Shown piece by piece: positions 10,800-22,414 of a stretch of DNA of 64,000 nt. This DNA comes from Brachionus sp. 'Tiscar' (Eukaryota; Rotifera; Eurotatoria; Ploima; Brachionidae). The number at the start of each line of letters is the position of its first letter. Within the stretch, counting starts at the first letter, position 1. The notes beneath the pieces are model-generated. The model did no database searches. It was not told the origin of the DNA and saw nothing but the letters and a program-made list of their open reading frames with translations. A program made the translations under genes and the position numbers. The stretch is from positions 1 to 64,000 of the forward strand of contig VANL01000089.1 of NCBI GenBank assembly GCA_006352455.1, in the 5' to 3' direction.

Positions 10800-12523
10800 C
10801 AGTGATTTTAAATTGCAATTTTTTTTTATAATTTTTAGTTCGACTTTTAACAATTTTAAATAAATTTTTATTCTTATTTTTTATTTATCGGTTAAAAATT
10901 ACTCGAATCGATTTTTCTTTAGAAATAATTTTTAAATTTTAATTATTAAAACAGATTTTTTTAAAATTTTTCGAATGGTCTTTATATTTGAAATATTTAC
11001 GAGATTTTCAGAGTTAACTGGCATGAAGCCCATACTTATAAATGTTTACATTATATAATAGTCAAGATAAAGATACAAAAATCTAGGAAATTTTTCAAGA
11101 TAGAAAAAGAAAAGCTTTTAAAAATTTAAATATTCTATATGGTCTGGATGATTTAAGAAAACGCCTGCGTAGCTTAGTTAAACTTCGGTAATTTTTTTCT
11201 AATTATACCTTTAATACTATAGAAAATATAGTATTTTTTACTGCCTAATTTATCTCATTTATCAAGTTTAAATTTTTATATTAGTTTTAATATTTTTGAG
11301 TATTTTTAATGTGACTTTTAGGAAATTATAGAAATCATATTTTAATATTTTAATAGTATTTTTGTTGAATATTTAAAATGTTTCATTTTTGGAATGAAAT
11401 AAAAAAAATAAAAATTTAAGATTAAATGATTATTTTTCCAATTAATTATAAATAAATTGAGTCAATGAAATTATAACATATTTTTTCTAGTTTTTATTTT
11501 TACAAATATTGAGAACATTTGATCCTCAAAACAGTCAAACAACAACTGAATAAAAATATTTGCTCTTTCTAGAATCGTAGATTTTCTGATTTGTATTTTT
11601 TAGCATGAAAAATTTCTCATAGAACATAACATAGTAGATTTTTGATCTTTTATTGCAAAGTTCAAAAATAATTTTCGATTATTCAAATTTTTCTAATTAA
11701 AATTCAGTTTTTTTTAATTTTAACTTTAATATCATTAGTAAAACTATTATTCAAGTATAGATGTGTTGATCGATGCTTAATTTTATTGGATTTGTTATTA
11801 AAACAGTAAAATTTAAATTAAATAAACAAAAAATTTTTTTTTATTTATTTATCAAAAATAATGTTGAAAAATATACAAAGCAAATCATAATTCTAAATAT
11901 TAAAAAAATAGCTAACAACTGTTCAGAATTGATACAATATTTCTTAACTAAATGTTCATTAGATATCTAGTGTTTATATTATAGAAATTTTTCACTAAAG
12001 CTAGATAAAGTGTTTATCCTACAAACTATTAAAATTTTAAAATGAAAATTAACTTGAAGATCATGATTTTTATCGCAGAAAATTAAAAAGAAAGCTTGAA
12101 TTTAATAACGTATAAAAAATGCTGATGAAGCAACTTTTTTCAAATGATTTTGTTCAAAACTTAATAAACACTTTATTCTCTCAAGATAAAAAATTATTTC
12201 TGTTAAAAAAAATCTTGAATTTCTAGCTTAAGAGATAAAATAATCTTTTCTTTTAGAAAATAATTAATTTATTGTTCTGTTAATTCCTATCATTTTTCTA
12301 CATGTCAATATTCTAAATTAACAACATAAAATTGAATTTAGTTTCTACTTAATATCAAAAATGTTTCTAAATATTTGAATATTTTTTCCTACTCAAAAGC
12401 TAATAAAAGCAAATATTTAAAAAAATCTAATTAAAAATAAATTATTAAAAATTTTATTAGAGAAAAAAAAACAAAGCTTTGAATAAATTTGCACACATAA
12501 TCAAAACATCATAATTCTAATAA
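10800..12523. other. Intergenic, no gene seen
   Basis: Uniformly AT-rich with homopolymer runs. Open frames here are short and low-complexity. It lies between the 3' ends of two convergent genes. Confidence 0.5.
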
Positions 12524-13513
12524 CTAATCAATAATAGGCAATTGCACAATAAGATAGTTTTTTACCTTATCGTCCACGATTTTTTGCTCTTGTAAAACTT
12601 TCAAATTTTCCGATTTTACCCAATCTGGTAAAATATACTTTCGAACATAGGGCTTATTGTCAAAAGTCACTTTCTTAATGCTCAAATCTTTGATTGCCCG
12701 AACCTCAAGTACACGCTTATTGTTTGAATTTTGATAAACATTTATTCCATCAAACTTAAATTCCAATAGATCAAACATCAACTCCAAATACTTGTCATCT
12801 GAATCAGAACTTATCTGTTTTTTTTTTAAATATTCATTGTTACTTGCTAAATCTTTATCTGGAACAGGTATCTCAATTCGTAACACACCATCTGATTCAT
12901 CAAGACAATTTCTTATATTGTGAAACTGAACCTTATCTGGTAAAGTTATTTCATGGTTAAACTCTTGGATTATTGGCTTTTCATTCGAATCATAAATCTT
13001 CTTGAAAGCATTTACGACTAAGATAGATTTATTTCTCACTGATATACTGATATTTTGCGGATCATAGTCGCTCAGATCAAATTTGTAATTTAAAAAACCA
13101 CTATTATTGTGCAATTTTCTTATTTTGTGCTTTAATGATGAGCCAGTTTGTATTGCATTGCAATCTGGTTTTAGATACGCTTCGATGATCAATAAATTTT
13201 TGTCACTTTCATAAGTTTCTAAAAAACAAGTCAACGTTTGAGTGTCCACAAACGTTGGCACGTTGATCTCGCGACGAAAATTCTCTACCTCTCTGAAATT
13301 TTCGGTCTCCACTCGTTTGTCTATTTCGATGTTTAATTTATCATTTATTAACTTGAGTTTGAAGTTATCTGCCTTTAGACGATCGCTTACAAGAAATTCG
13401 CATTTGTATCTGAGTAGGCCAGTTTGGTCGCATTTATCGATAAAACTATTATGCTTAAGTCTATCTGGCATGTAATCATTTAAGCACTTATCGCTGAGGC
13501 TTTTATCAATCAT
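12524..13513 (-). CDS. Small heat-shock protein with three alpha-crystallin domains
   Basis: Single exon, 329 residues. Three tandem alpha-crystallin (HSP20) domains can be traced. Domain 1 (about 35-114) has FRREINVPTFV and NLLIIEAYL. Domain 2 (about 141-218) has FNHEITLPDKV, then DESDGVLRIEIPVP. Domain 3 (about 243-328) has VRKYILPDWV and YLIVQLPI. Each repeats the layout of the fold: early beta strands, then an F/Y-x-R/H-x-I-x-L/V-P strand, and a closing hydrophobic strand. Small HSPs hold unfolding proteins in a soluble state in the cytosol without using ATP. Most have one domain in about 150-200 residues; flatworms have two-domain forms. The short N-terminal part (about 30 residues) and the lack of an I-x-I/V tail suggest oligomerisation unlike the classical cages. 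No canonical heat-shock element was found close upstream. Confidence 0.82.
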   Translation of the reverse strand: MIDKSLSDKCLNDYMPDRLKHNSFIDKCDQTGLLRYKCEFLVSDRLKADNFKLKLINDKLNIEIDKRVETENFREVENFRREINVPTFVDTQTLTCFLETYESDKNLLIIEAYLKPDCNAIQTGSSLKHKIRKLHNNSGFLNYKFDLSDYDPQNISISVRNKSILVVNAFKKIYDSNEKPIIQEFNHEITLPDKVQFHNIRNCLDESDGVLRIEIPVPDKDLASNNEYLKKKQISSDSDDKYLELMFDLLEFKFDGINVYQNSNNKRVLEVRAIKDLSIKKVTFDNKPYVRKYILPDWVKSENLKVLQEQKIVDDKVKNYLIVQLPIID

Positions 13514-16136
13514 TATCGCTTGCTAATAAAATTATATTAAACGTAAATTTTGATTGTGATGATGAAAATAATATTTTTGTTACGAGTAAACATTTAGAAA
13601 CAAAAACAAAAAAAAATAATAATAAATTACACTATTTTATTTTCTCCCTGTATTTGCTAACTGTTCTAAAAGAAAAGAAAAGTATGCTCAGGTAATATAT
13701 TAAGAAGAGTTGGATGAATTTCGATTGAGAAATACAACAACCAAATCAATTTTTATTGTTGCATGATTTAGGATAAACTAATATAACTATATAACTAGAT
13801 TAATAGTGAACACAAATCACTAGGCTATATGTGAATATTAAAGGTTTTTTATTTGATAGAAAAAAAATTTGGAATTATTATGTAATTTTATTTCTAATTT
13901 AAAATCAAACATTTGATTAATGGATTTTAAGTTTGAAAAAAAAATCTGATTTTTAATACGAAAAGTTTTACTACATGTTATACTACAAACTATATTCTAT
14001 TTAAATGATTTTCATGTTTGTTAAATTATTATCGGAAATTAATATGCTCTCATGATCATTTTAAATAATCCCTTAATCACTTTTGATTTTCATCGATTTT
14101 CTGACAAAAAATAGCAATAAATTATGTAAAAAAAAACATGAAAAAAATTTTTATTAATGATATCATTATTTAAGTAATTAGAGTCTTTTTCAAAAATTCG
14201 TTTATTAAAAACTTTTAAATTGTTTTTATCATCTTATTTTAAATAAAAAATTAGAAAAGGTTTTATATGAGATAAAAAATCAAAAAAGTCTGTTTCCATG
14301 ACGGAATCACAAATTGTCAATTATTATTCTTTTTAAAAAAAACATTAACATTTAAAAGTAATCTTTTAAATTTTGAAAAAAATGAGAACAGTGTATTAAT
14401 TTAATTTGATTTTTTTTATATTACGTAACCTAATTGTTCATGTCAAGATTTTAAATGCTTTTGAAACTTATTCTAAAACATTTGCTAAAAAAGTCTTAAT
14501 ATTCATCTCTTGAGTCCAAAATAAATTAAAAAAAATTATTTGTTCTATTTAAAATACTAAATATCTTATGACCTTAATAAAATAGTTTTTTTTATTAAGC
14601 AATATAATTTAATATAATTGCAAGAGTATTTACAACAAATTCTCTAAATTTTATCTTAATGCCTTAGCAAAATTTAATTTAAGCCTTGCTTAAAATGCTT
14701 TTATTTGAGTGATGAGATCTCAAATACACCCAACCTTCAATAAAAAATTTTAGTTTATTTAAATTGTAAAAAATTATTAGCATATTAAAAAAAATAAAAA
14801 ATTAAGATAAAGAAATATTTAAGATGTCTAATGAGCTTTAAAATTGTTGAAACATTAAATTATTTAAGCAAATTAATGAAGCCGAATCAAATTTTTGAAA
14901 ATAAAGCCAAAAAAGTTAATTGACAAAACTTTAAGTGAGTTTAAAAGAAATTATGAAATTATTTTATTAAAATGGTTTAGGCTGCGTTTTGATAAAAAAT
15001 AAAATCTCAAACCTTGGTGTCCAAAAATAAGTATTTCAAAATGCTTAATTGAAATAAAAATTGTAAAAGAAAAGATCCTAATGCCAAATACAACAAAACG
15101 AATTATTGGCCGAGTATTAATTGTTACGAAATTTATTCTTAATTTTGATAATGAATTTTCGAAAAACTATTACGGATAAATTCTTCAAATTATCAAGAAT
15201 TTGATAATTTTGTTTTTTAATTTAATTTTGTAATAATTGCATGATTAAAATTTGGTTCAAGAAGGACTAATATTTACTTTTGATAATAAACTTTTATATT
15301 TTTGATTTAATCATTTACTATATTTGATCTTTAATTTAAGATATTTTCTTTGTAAATTTTAAGAAAAATTTTTAATGTCAAAAAAAATATTATTTAAAAT
15401 TCATTTTCAAGTAATAAATAAATAGAATTTTGATAACAAATTTAGTTTTAACCACTTTTTGACATGCAAGTATTTACTAATTTTTCTTTTAATTTAATAT
15501 TAATTTTTTTGCTTGATTCCTTATAGACAAAGAATTTATTTATTTTTGTGAGAACAAAAGCTGGTTCTTCTAGTGAAATTAAAATTGGAAATCAAAACTT
15601 ATTGAAACAATGCTTTGAATAAAGTGAATAGATAATTTGAAGTATTATTGAGCCTCAATAACGATCTGTTTTAAAGTTTGGAAACAACCTTAGAAAAAAA
15701 AAAAATTACTAAAAACAGAATATATCAAAACTTATTAAATTTTTAATGGTGTTAACAATATAAAAAAAGGAAGGAGACAAGTGCAATTAAAGCAATTAAT
15801 ACAAAGTTTGGGGAAGAAAATGATTTTTTTTATTTTCTTGAATTAAAATCATTAAATTAACAAATTTGGTTTAATAATTTAGTCTAAAGCTTACGAAATT
15901 TAAATTTGAAATTATGTAATCCAAATAAAAAAGAAACTTCTTAAAAAAATCTAATTAAAGGTATCCATGTTCATTGATAAACCTTTAGACAAGCTTTTGA
16001 GAAAAAAAATTTAATTTTTAATGCTTAAGAAACTTTGAATAATGTTTTTTAATTTTTTTTTCATAAAAAGTAGCTATAGTTTCAAGAATTTTAAAGTCAA
16101 ATTTTCTTGTTTGCTTTTATTATTATTAAACACAGT
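13514..16136. other. Intergenic, no gene seen
   Basis: AT-rich sequence with long A and T runs. No conserved coding block, repeat unit or RNA gene was recognised on either strand. Confidence 0.45.
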
Positions 16137-16406
16137 ATGGATAAAATAAATTCAAATTTAAAATGCCCAAAAATTATAAATCGAAATATAGAACTTAGAC
16201 CAAATAATTTATTCACTGAAACAAATATTAATGCAGGTAATTTTTTGGCAAATGTAGGATATCTATTATTAATTTAAATTTTAGATTCTATCCCAACAAA
16301 CTCGAAATTAAATAAAAAAAAACCATACAAATCTTACGGTCCTTCGAAATCATATGGAAAAGAAGTGTTAACAGAATTAAGCCAAATGCCCGTTAAACTC
16401 ATCTGA
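16137..16406 (+). CDS. Small two-exon protein of unknown function
   Basis: Not a family I recognise. Exon 1 (16137-16236) and exon 2 (16285-16406) join in phase across a 48-base intron with GT and TTTTAG ends, giving 73 residues. The protein is polar and basic, with KKKPYKSYGPSKSYGKEV in the second half and the end LTELSQMPVKLI. It has no signal peptide or membrane segment. Support comes from a splice pair that keeps the frame, a complete start and stop, and codon composition richer than the surrounding AT desert. It could be the whole of a small gene or a chance pairing of open segments. Confidence 0.5.
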
Positions 16407-17519
16407 TACATTTGATATTTTTTACTTAAATAAATCTAATAATTGAGATTTTGTTATCTTTCTATTACAATATAGTTGAATTTTTGTCAATTGAATTTTA
16501 AAAACATGTTCTTAAATAGGCTTTTTTAAATGTGCGAAATAGGCAATTTTACCTTTTTAGCACTAGGAAAAATATCAAAAATGTAAATAACGCTTAGGGC
16601 TTTTAAATTAAAATTTTATTTATATTTTGACTGAGTTTTTGTTTATAAAATATTATTAATTGAATAATAAAAAACAAATAAGCTGATAAATTTAAATTAG
16701 AAAAAAATTCTTAAAGACTTTTTAAAAGTGCATTCAGATTAATATTTTTCCAAGCTTTAACCAAATTTTAGAATCAGGAATGTATAAATTACGATCAATT
16801 TCATTAAAAGGTTTATTCATCTTTTAGCTTAAATTTGATACTTCAATTAATTATTTACAAAATTATGATAAAATCTCATAGACTAATGAAGTTAACTCAA
16901 GATTTGAAAAGATTTGATTATTATTTTTTTTTGATGAGCTTTTTCGTGATTGTTGACCTTCGTGTCATTGTTCGTTTAACCTTACGTCGCCCTTGAGGTG
17001 TCCATTGAAGAGCTCTTTTTGAATAACAGAGATAATAAGAAAAAAAAATTACGAGGAGAACGAGGAGCTTCAAAATTTTCTGTAAATAAAATTGATGGAG
17101 TTTCTCTTTAGTTTAAAAAACTCTCTTCAGATGATTTAGTTACTTTTTTATAAATAAGAATGAAATTCTCGAAAATTTTTTGTAAGTATCTAAAAGAAGT
17201 TTAACTTCTCAAATGGGAAGTGAAAATTTTTGGCAAATTAAGTTTTGATCATATTAAAATGATCATGCTCAAAAATTATCACTAAAAAAATATTTTAAAT
17301 ATTTTTTGAATAAAAAATTTATTGCAGAAGCATATTTTCAAAGTAAACGCTCAATGTTAATCTTAATTTTTTATGTCTGCAAGCTTGTGCAAAAAATTTA
17401 TGAATGAAGAAATATGCACAATACTTGGCTATGGTTCAACATGTTATGCTTCACATGAGAATTAAAAGAATTCTTAAAAACTTAAAAAAAAAATTATTTT
17501 CGAGCATGATAATTAAATT
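16407..17519. other. Intergenic with a short repeat relic
   Basis: AT-rich with no gene seen. The stretch at 16981-17010 (TTACGTCGCCCTTGAGG, then TCCATTGAAG) resembles 25870-25895 and is probably the 3' end of a dispersed repeat. Confidence 0.4.
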
Positions 17520-17830
17520 TTAGGTGTGTGGCTGTCTTAGAAATTGGACAGGAGACGGCGTTGCTGTCCCGGTTGTTGTTTAGGAATAAAGGCCTAGTTA
17601 CACAGGGGCCCTTGGGTCCGATGTCCGCTGGAAAACTTCCATGCATCGAGACTGTTCTTGTACTTGTTCATAGTCGAGGCACTGATTACTGTCTTAGGTA
17701 GGTTGTTCCACTCATTGATGATATGATTTTTGAAGAATCTTTCACATTGGACACAGTTGATAGGTGCTTGGATGGAGACACCTCTTGTGCCCTCTAATAC
17801 CCTGAGCTGGTCCGATTACGAAGCACAACT
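17520..17830 (-). mobile_element. LINE 3'-end fragment (RT C-terminus and 3' UTR)
   Basis: On the minus strand from about 17824 to 17594 a frame reads LRVLEGTRGVSIQAPINCVQ, then ERFFKNHIINEWNNLPKTVI and SASTMNKYKNSLDAWKFSSG, ending in a stop. The F-F-x(n)-I-I-N-x-W-N-x-L-P pattern is the conserved end of CR1/Jockey-type polyproteins, downstream of the polymerase. GC content is clearly above the flanks. About 75 bases of 3' UTR follow. The copy is 5'-truncated. Confidence 0.8.
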
Positions 17831-17912
17831 AATCGACTGCTATAGATCATTAGAGTTTTGCTTGGACTAGCTCCAAGTTGCAGTAATTACTACTAATACT
17901 ACTAATGCTCCT
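17831..17912 (+). mobile_element. LINE tail relic with TAC repeats
   Basis: CTATAG, GTTTTGCTTGGACTAGCTCC, AAGTTGCAGT and then ATTACTACTAATACTACTAA parallel the end of the relic at 8254-8432 in order and spacing. It lies back-to-back with the opposite-strand LINE fragment at 17520-17830, so two insertions abut here. Confidence 0.55.
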
Positions 17913-18105
17913 AATATAAATCTATCTGTATGAATTAATCACGAAATTAAATTAGTATAAAAATCGAATAAAAAAAAAATAAATATTAAATCTATATAAG
18001 AAAATTAAAAAGAATTGTTAATAGTCTATAATAATATAAAATTTATTTATTAATGAATAATAAAGAATAACAGAATTTACAAGTAAAATTTTAAGAACAA
18101 AACGA

Positions 18106-19425
18106 TCATTTTTTTCGTTTTAAAGAAGGGTTGTCGAAAACTTGCTTGGTTCCACCACCTCTTCCAGTGAGGAATTTTTCTTGATTTGTCCATGGATCAT
18201 CTTCACGTCTAGTAGTGTCCTGATCCAATAAATGAGTGTACTTAGTGCGTCCAGCCATACCGAAATTTTTAACTTGCATAACCTTTGGCAAAATTGTTTT
18301 ATCAAAATGATCTTCCAGAGTTGGCTCAGCATAATTTCTCTGATATAATTCATCATCTTCATCCATAAAAAATGCACCTCTGTGATAGTATTTTTGTAAA
18401 AATTTATATTTTCCTTTATCGCCTTTGTTTGAGATTTTTTTGGGATTCAATTTTAAAAATTCTAATCGTTCTTCTTCGGTCATATTTCTTATTCGCTGAA
18501 TTTCTTCTTTTTCCTTTTCAATTCTTTCTTTTTCTTCTCTATCTCGTTTTATTCGTTTCAATTCTCTTAACTTCCAAGCCTCATAATCCGTTTCATCCAA
18601 CTCATCATCAGTTGCAAAATCACAAACAATATTTTCATCATTTTCCTTTTCAGATAATTTTTCTCTTGAAACTTCGTCTTGAATAATTTTACGAGTTTGT
18701 CTAACAGATTCTTCATGCAGACGTTCACGTTCCCGCTCCAATTCTATCTGTCGTTTTTCTTCCTCTTCTCTTTCTTGAATAGTCTTTCTATCAGATTTTC
18801 GAACAAATACAGGTTTTAATCTTGGAGCCATGTCTTCGTCCGAATCAGTGTACTCTTCATCTTCATATTCAGACTCTTCTTCTGACTCTTCTTCAGATCC
18901 TTGATGCTGTTTCTCCTCTTCTATTTTCATCATTTCTTCCTGATGCTGAAGAGCTCTTTGTTTCAGCTCCATTCTTCGCTTAAATCGTTCATCTTCGTCC
19001 ATTTCTTCTTCTTTATCTGATTCTTCTTTTACTTTAACTTCCACTGTTTCAGCAATATCTTCATCATTTTCTTCAATTATTGAAGGTTCAATAATTTGAC
19101 GATGACGGCGTATCCTGGCTTCAGTTGATTCAAAATCTGTTTTTTCAATTTCTGCTAAACGTCGTAATCGTCTATCATCATCGACTTGACGAGGTTCGAT
19201 TACAAGTTGGACATTTTTCTCTTTTTCCTCATGTTCTTCTTCTGATTCTGATGGAGCAGACTCGTCAGATTCAGGCGCATATTTGGGACGTTCTCCTGCT
19301 ACATAGCGTTTAACTTTTACTTTTTGCATAGAAATTTCTCCTTTTTCATTGCGTACCGGCACAGCACCTGCTGTGCCAGTCAATGGCCCTCTAACAATGG
19401 GCCGCATTGGTCGATGAGTTTCCAT
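18106..19425 (-). CDS. MFAP1: Microfibrillar-associated protein 1 (spliceosomal)
   Basis: Single exon, 439 residues, the same length as human MFAP1. N-terminal TAGAVPVRNEKGEISMQKVK and VKRYVAGERPKYAP match the family. The middle is acidic and then coiled-coil, rich in glutamate and arginine (about 60-330). The C-terminal domain is highly conserved: YEAWKLRELKRIKRDREEKE, GKYKFLQKYYHRGAFFMDED, LEDHFDKTILPKVMQVKNFG and GRTKYTHLLDQDTT. Despite its name, MFAP1 is a nuclear component of the spliceosomal B complex that binds PRPF38A. The start is supported by conservation close to the N terminus and no upstream ATG in frame nearby. No introns, in contrast with most genes in the window. Confidence 0.97.
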   Translation of the reverse strand: METHRPMRPIVRGPLTGTAGAVPVRNEKGEISMQKVKVKRYVAGERPKYAPESDESAPSESEEEHEEKEKNVQLVIEPRQVDDDRRLRRLAEIEKTDFESTEARIRRHRQIIEPSIIEENDEDIAETVEVKVKEESDKEEEMDEDERFKRRMELKQRALQHQEEMMKIEEEKQHQGSEEESEEESEYEDEEYTDSDEDMAPRLKPVFVRKSDRKTIQEREEEEKRQIELERERERLHEESVRQTRKIIQDEVSREKLSEKENDENIVCDFATDDELDETDYEAWKLRELKRIKRDREEKERIEKEKEEIQRIRNMTEEERLEFLKLNPKKISNKGDKGKYKFLQKYYHRGAFFMDEDDELYQRNYAEPTLEDHFDKTILPKVMQVKNFGMAGRTKYTHLLDQDTTRREDDPWTNQEKFLTGRGGGTKQVFDNPSLKRKK

Positions 19426-22414
19426 TTTAATTCTCTATTTAATTAAAAAATTATTAATGGTATTATAAATAATAAAAATTGAAAAATTGTACTTTAATGA
19501 TGAAATTAAATTTTATAATCATTATTTTGTTAACTTAAACGCATAAATTTCAATATAAAGTCATTGTTTGGCAGAAAATTATTTTTAGCAGTAGTTTCGG
19601 GATTAATTTAAGGTTATTGAATTTCAAAATTAATTTTTGTATTGAAAAAATTTAAGAATTTTATTTTTGAATTTTTAGTTATTTATTATAGAATCTTTTA
19701 GATTTTTAATTTTAGTGGTATTGTTAATTTCAAAAACAAAAGGAATAAAATATTTTCCTTTTTGATAAATCAAAGTTTACTAAAATGAAATATAATTAAA
19801 AAAATACTGCAACTTAATGCAACAAACTTTGTTGTACCTTTTTTAACTAAAATAAAAACACTATTTTCTTTTTTTTTAATCAATTTAAATCTTATTGATG
19901 TTTCATTTTTTGTCTATTATTTACATCAGAAAAATCATTTTAGGTAAAAAAAGTACAAAAAAGTTTGTTGCATTATATTGCATTATTTTTTTAAAAGTTT
20001 TTTATTTTAGCGAATTTTAATATATCAAAAAAAGAAAATATTTTGTTCTTTTTTTAAAATTCACTATACAGATTTTTTATCAAATTTTGGAAAGAATTTT
20101 CATATTTTCATTTTTTGAAAATACAATATGCTTTAAAAGATTTTAATCTTAAATTTTAATCACTTTTTTTCTTAAGGCTTAAAACTTGACAAAGTAGATG
20201 AATTCTTTTAGAAAAGAAAATTCATCATTTCTGTTAAATCTATTCAGTCATCTTTTGCAAATGCAGGAATTATTCAAAAGGAATGAAATAAGGATAAGAA
20301 CAAAAAACACAGAAATTCTTGGATTTACATTTAATTATTCCTTCGATTTCTAGAGGTTGGTTCGTGTTTCAGTTATAACCTGTTTATTTATTAATTCGAT
20401 TTTTTTGTAATTTAATGATTTTCTTTTGATAATTTTATTTCATTTGGATTTATTTATAAAATAAATTTGGGTCTAGTAACAAATTTTAAAATTTTGTTTT
20501 AACATTTAATTTCGAAATTAAAAAAAATAATTTAATTTTTGGATTATTCTTGTTTAGAAATCAAGCAAAACTCAAAAAATAACAATATATTCAAAACGTC
20601 CAAAAATTCCTTAAGTTTAAATTGAAAATTGAATCCTTAAAAATTTTTAGATCTCAATTTCTTTAAATTTCTTAATTTTTGACTTAAGAAAAGTAAATTT
20701 TAATGGTTTTAGGTTTTTTTTTTTGCAAGTTAATATTAAGAAGCTCAATGAGTTTTCTTTTGATTGACCATTTTAAATATTATTTTTGCTTTCTGATTAA
20801 CATATTTAAAAAATTGAACGAGTTAAATTTTAAAAAAGTTAGTTTCAAATAAAACTAAAGTATTTAAAGTATTAAAGAATATGTTTTTTTTGCTGCTACT
20901 TTACTGTATGTATGTAAATTAGAACTAGTTTTGAACCAAAATAATTTTTGTCTATCTTGAAAAAATGAGTGAAGTAAAATAAATTACTTATCAGGTAAAG
21001 TCTTGACTTGAAGGAGGGTTCAATTAAATGTTATCTTACTTTAAAAAATAATTTTGATTACAACATAATAAAGAAGTGTTAAATGATCGACTCATTTTTA
21101 TTGATACAAAATCTCGAAAAAAAATTTAAATTTTTAAATAAATAAAAATACTTAATTATCATTTTCATAAAACTTTAAATAAAATAAAAATATAATAAAA
21201 ATAGTTATGTTTCAAAAGAATATTTTCATTTAAAATCAAAATAATTTTATTCATTGTTTTACATTATTGATTCATTAAAAAATTGGATATATTTAAGTTA
21301 AATATATGACTTTAAAAATCCGATAATTTAGAAGAATTATTTAAATGTTGTTTTTTCAATAAGAATATTATTATTTTTAAAAATATTAATTTTAATAATT
21401 ATCAAGAGGAATATAATAAATATATTGGCTATTTTATCTAATTAATTTTTATTTTATTGATTTTCTTTTTGTTAAAAAAAAAGACAATTTGATCTTATTT
21501 TGTTTATTTTTTTTTTACGTAATAAATCTTATTAATATAACAAAAGGCGATGGCTGTTTCATTTAAGATTAATAAAAAAGAATTTTGTTAAGTCATTAGA
21601 GTAAAATTATTATTTCATTCTTTATTTTTAGTTAAAAAAATAGAATTATAAAAAAGCAGAAATAATGACTCAATTTTCTTGGGAATTTTTTTTTATTTTT
21701 TGCAAAATAAATATATTTGATGACAGAACAAATAAAATAAAACAAATAAATTTAATTTTTTAAATTCTTGAACATAATATCTAAAAAGCAAATATAGAAA
21801 AAATTTTTAATCAAATATTTAATTATAAGATTATACAATCCTATCAAAAATAATAGCCGATCGATTTTAAGCAGATGTTTTTGTCTCTATTTTTCCTCTA
21901 AATTTTAATTTTAATTTTCTAGCCAAATTATGTTTATTTTTGCTTGAGGCTAGTTATTGCTGATTGATTTAGAAAAAAAATTATCAATGATTTCATTATA
22001 AGAATAGGTATTTAACGAAAACGTGATAAGTAGTATTGAATTTTCCTTACGCCCCGCCAACTAAACAAATGAATCACGAAAATTTCTAACCGGTTTTGCC
22101 TTCCAAACTAATTAAGCTAAAAAAACAACAGAGCTAACACGAAAACCTGACCACTTCATATAGAGCTTTCTACTCAAACATAATTTTTGTTTTTTTTTTG
22201 TTGCTGAAATAATATAAAACTGAAAAGAAAATTTACCTAAATTAAGTAGGGTTCTTAGTTGTAGTCGTTTTTATTGGATATATTTGTATTTAAAAAAAAG
22301 AATAAATGAAAAATAGAGTGTGGTTGCTTTAAATAGTTGATTTTAAAAATTCAAAATTTATGATTTCGGTTACGAAATTTGTTTAAATTTTACTTTTTGG
22401 ACAAAAACAATAAA
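19426..22414. other. Intergenic, 3 kb, one foldback repeat
   Basis: Between the divergent MFAP1 and glycosyltransferase genes. Apart from the inverted repeat at 19744-20050 I see only AT-rich sequence. A slightly less AT-rich patch at 22040-22160 has no exon I can support. Confidence 0.45.
19744..20050. repeat. Long imperfect inverted repeat (foldback)
   Basis: Arms 19744-19853 and 19937-20050 are imperfect reverse complements. Shared anchors include AATGCAACAAACTTT next to TTGTAC, AAAATATTTTC and CTAAAAT. The spacer is about 80 bases. It is probably a degenerate foldback or MITE-type element. Termini and target duplications are not clear. Confidence 0.6.

Noticed and set aside
11773..11970. 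65-residue plus-strand frame
   Set aside because: Its codons are almost all AT-only (Lys, Asn, Ile, Phe), as expected from base composition, and no motif is present.
18372..18686. Hydrophobic plus-strand frame inside MFAP1
   Set aside because: It is a shadow of the glutamate-rich coiled coil of MFAP1, in which GAA/GAG codons read as Phe/Leu on the other strand.
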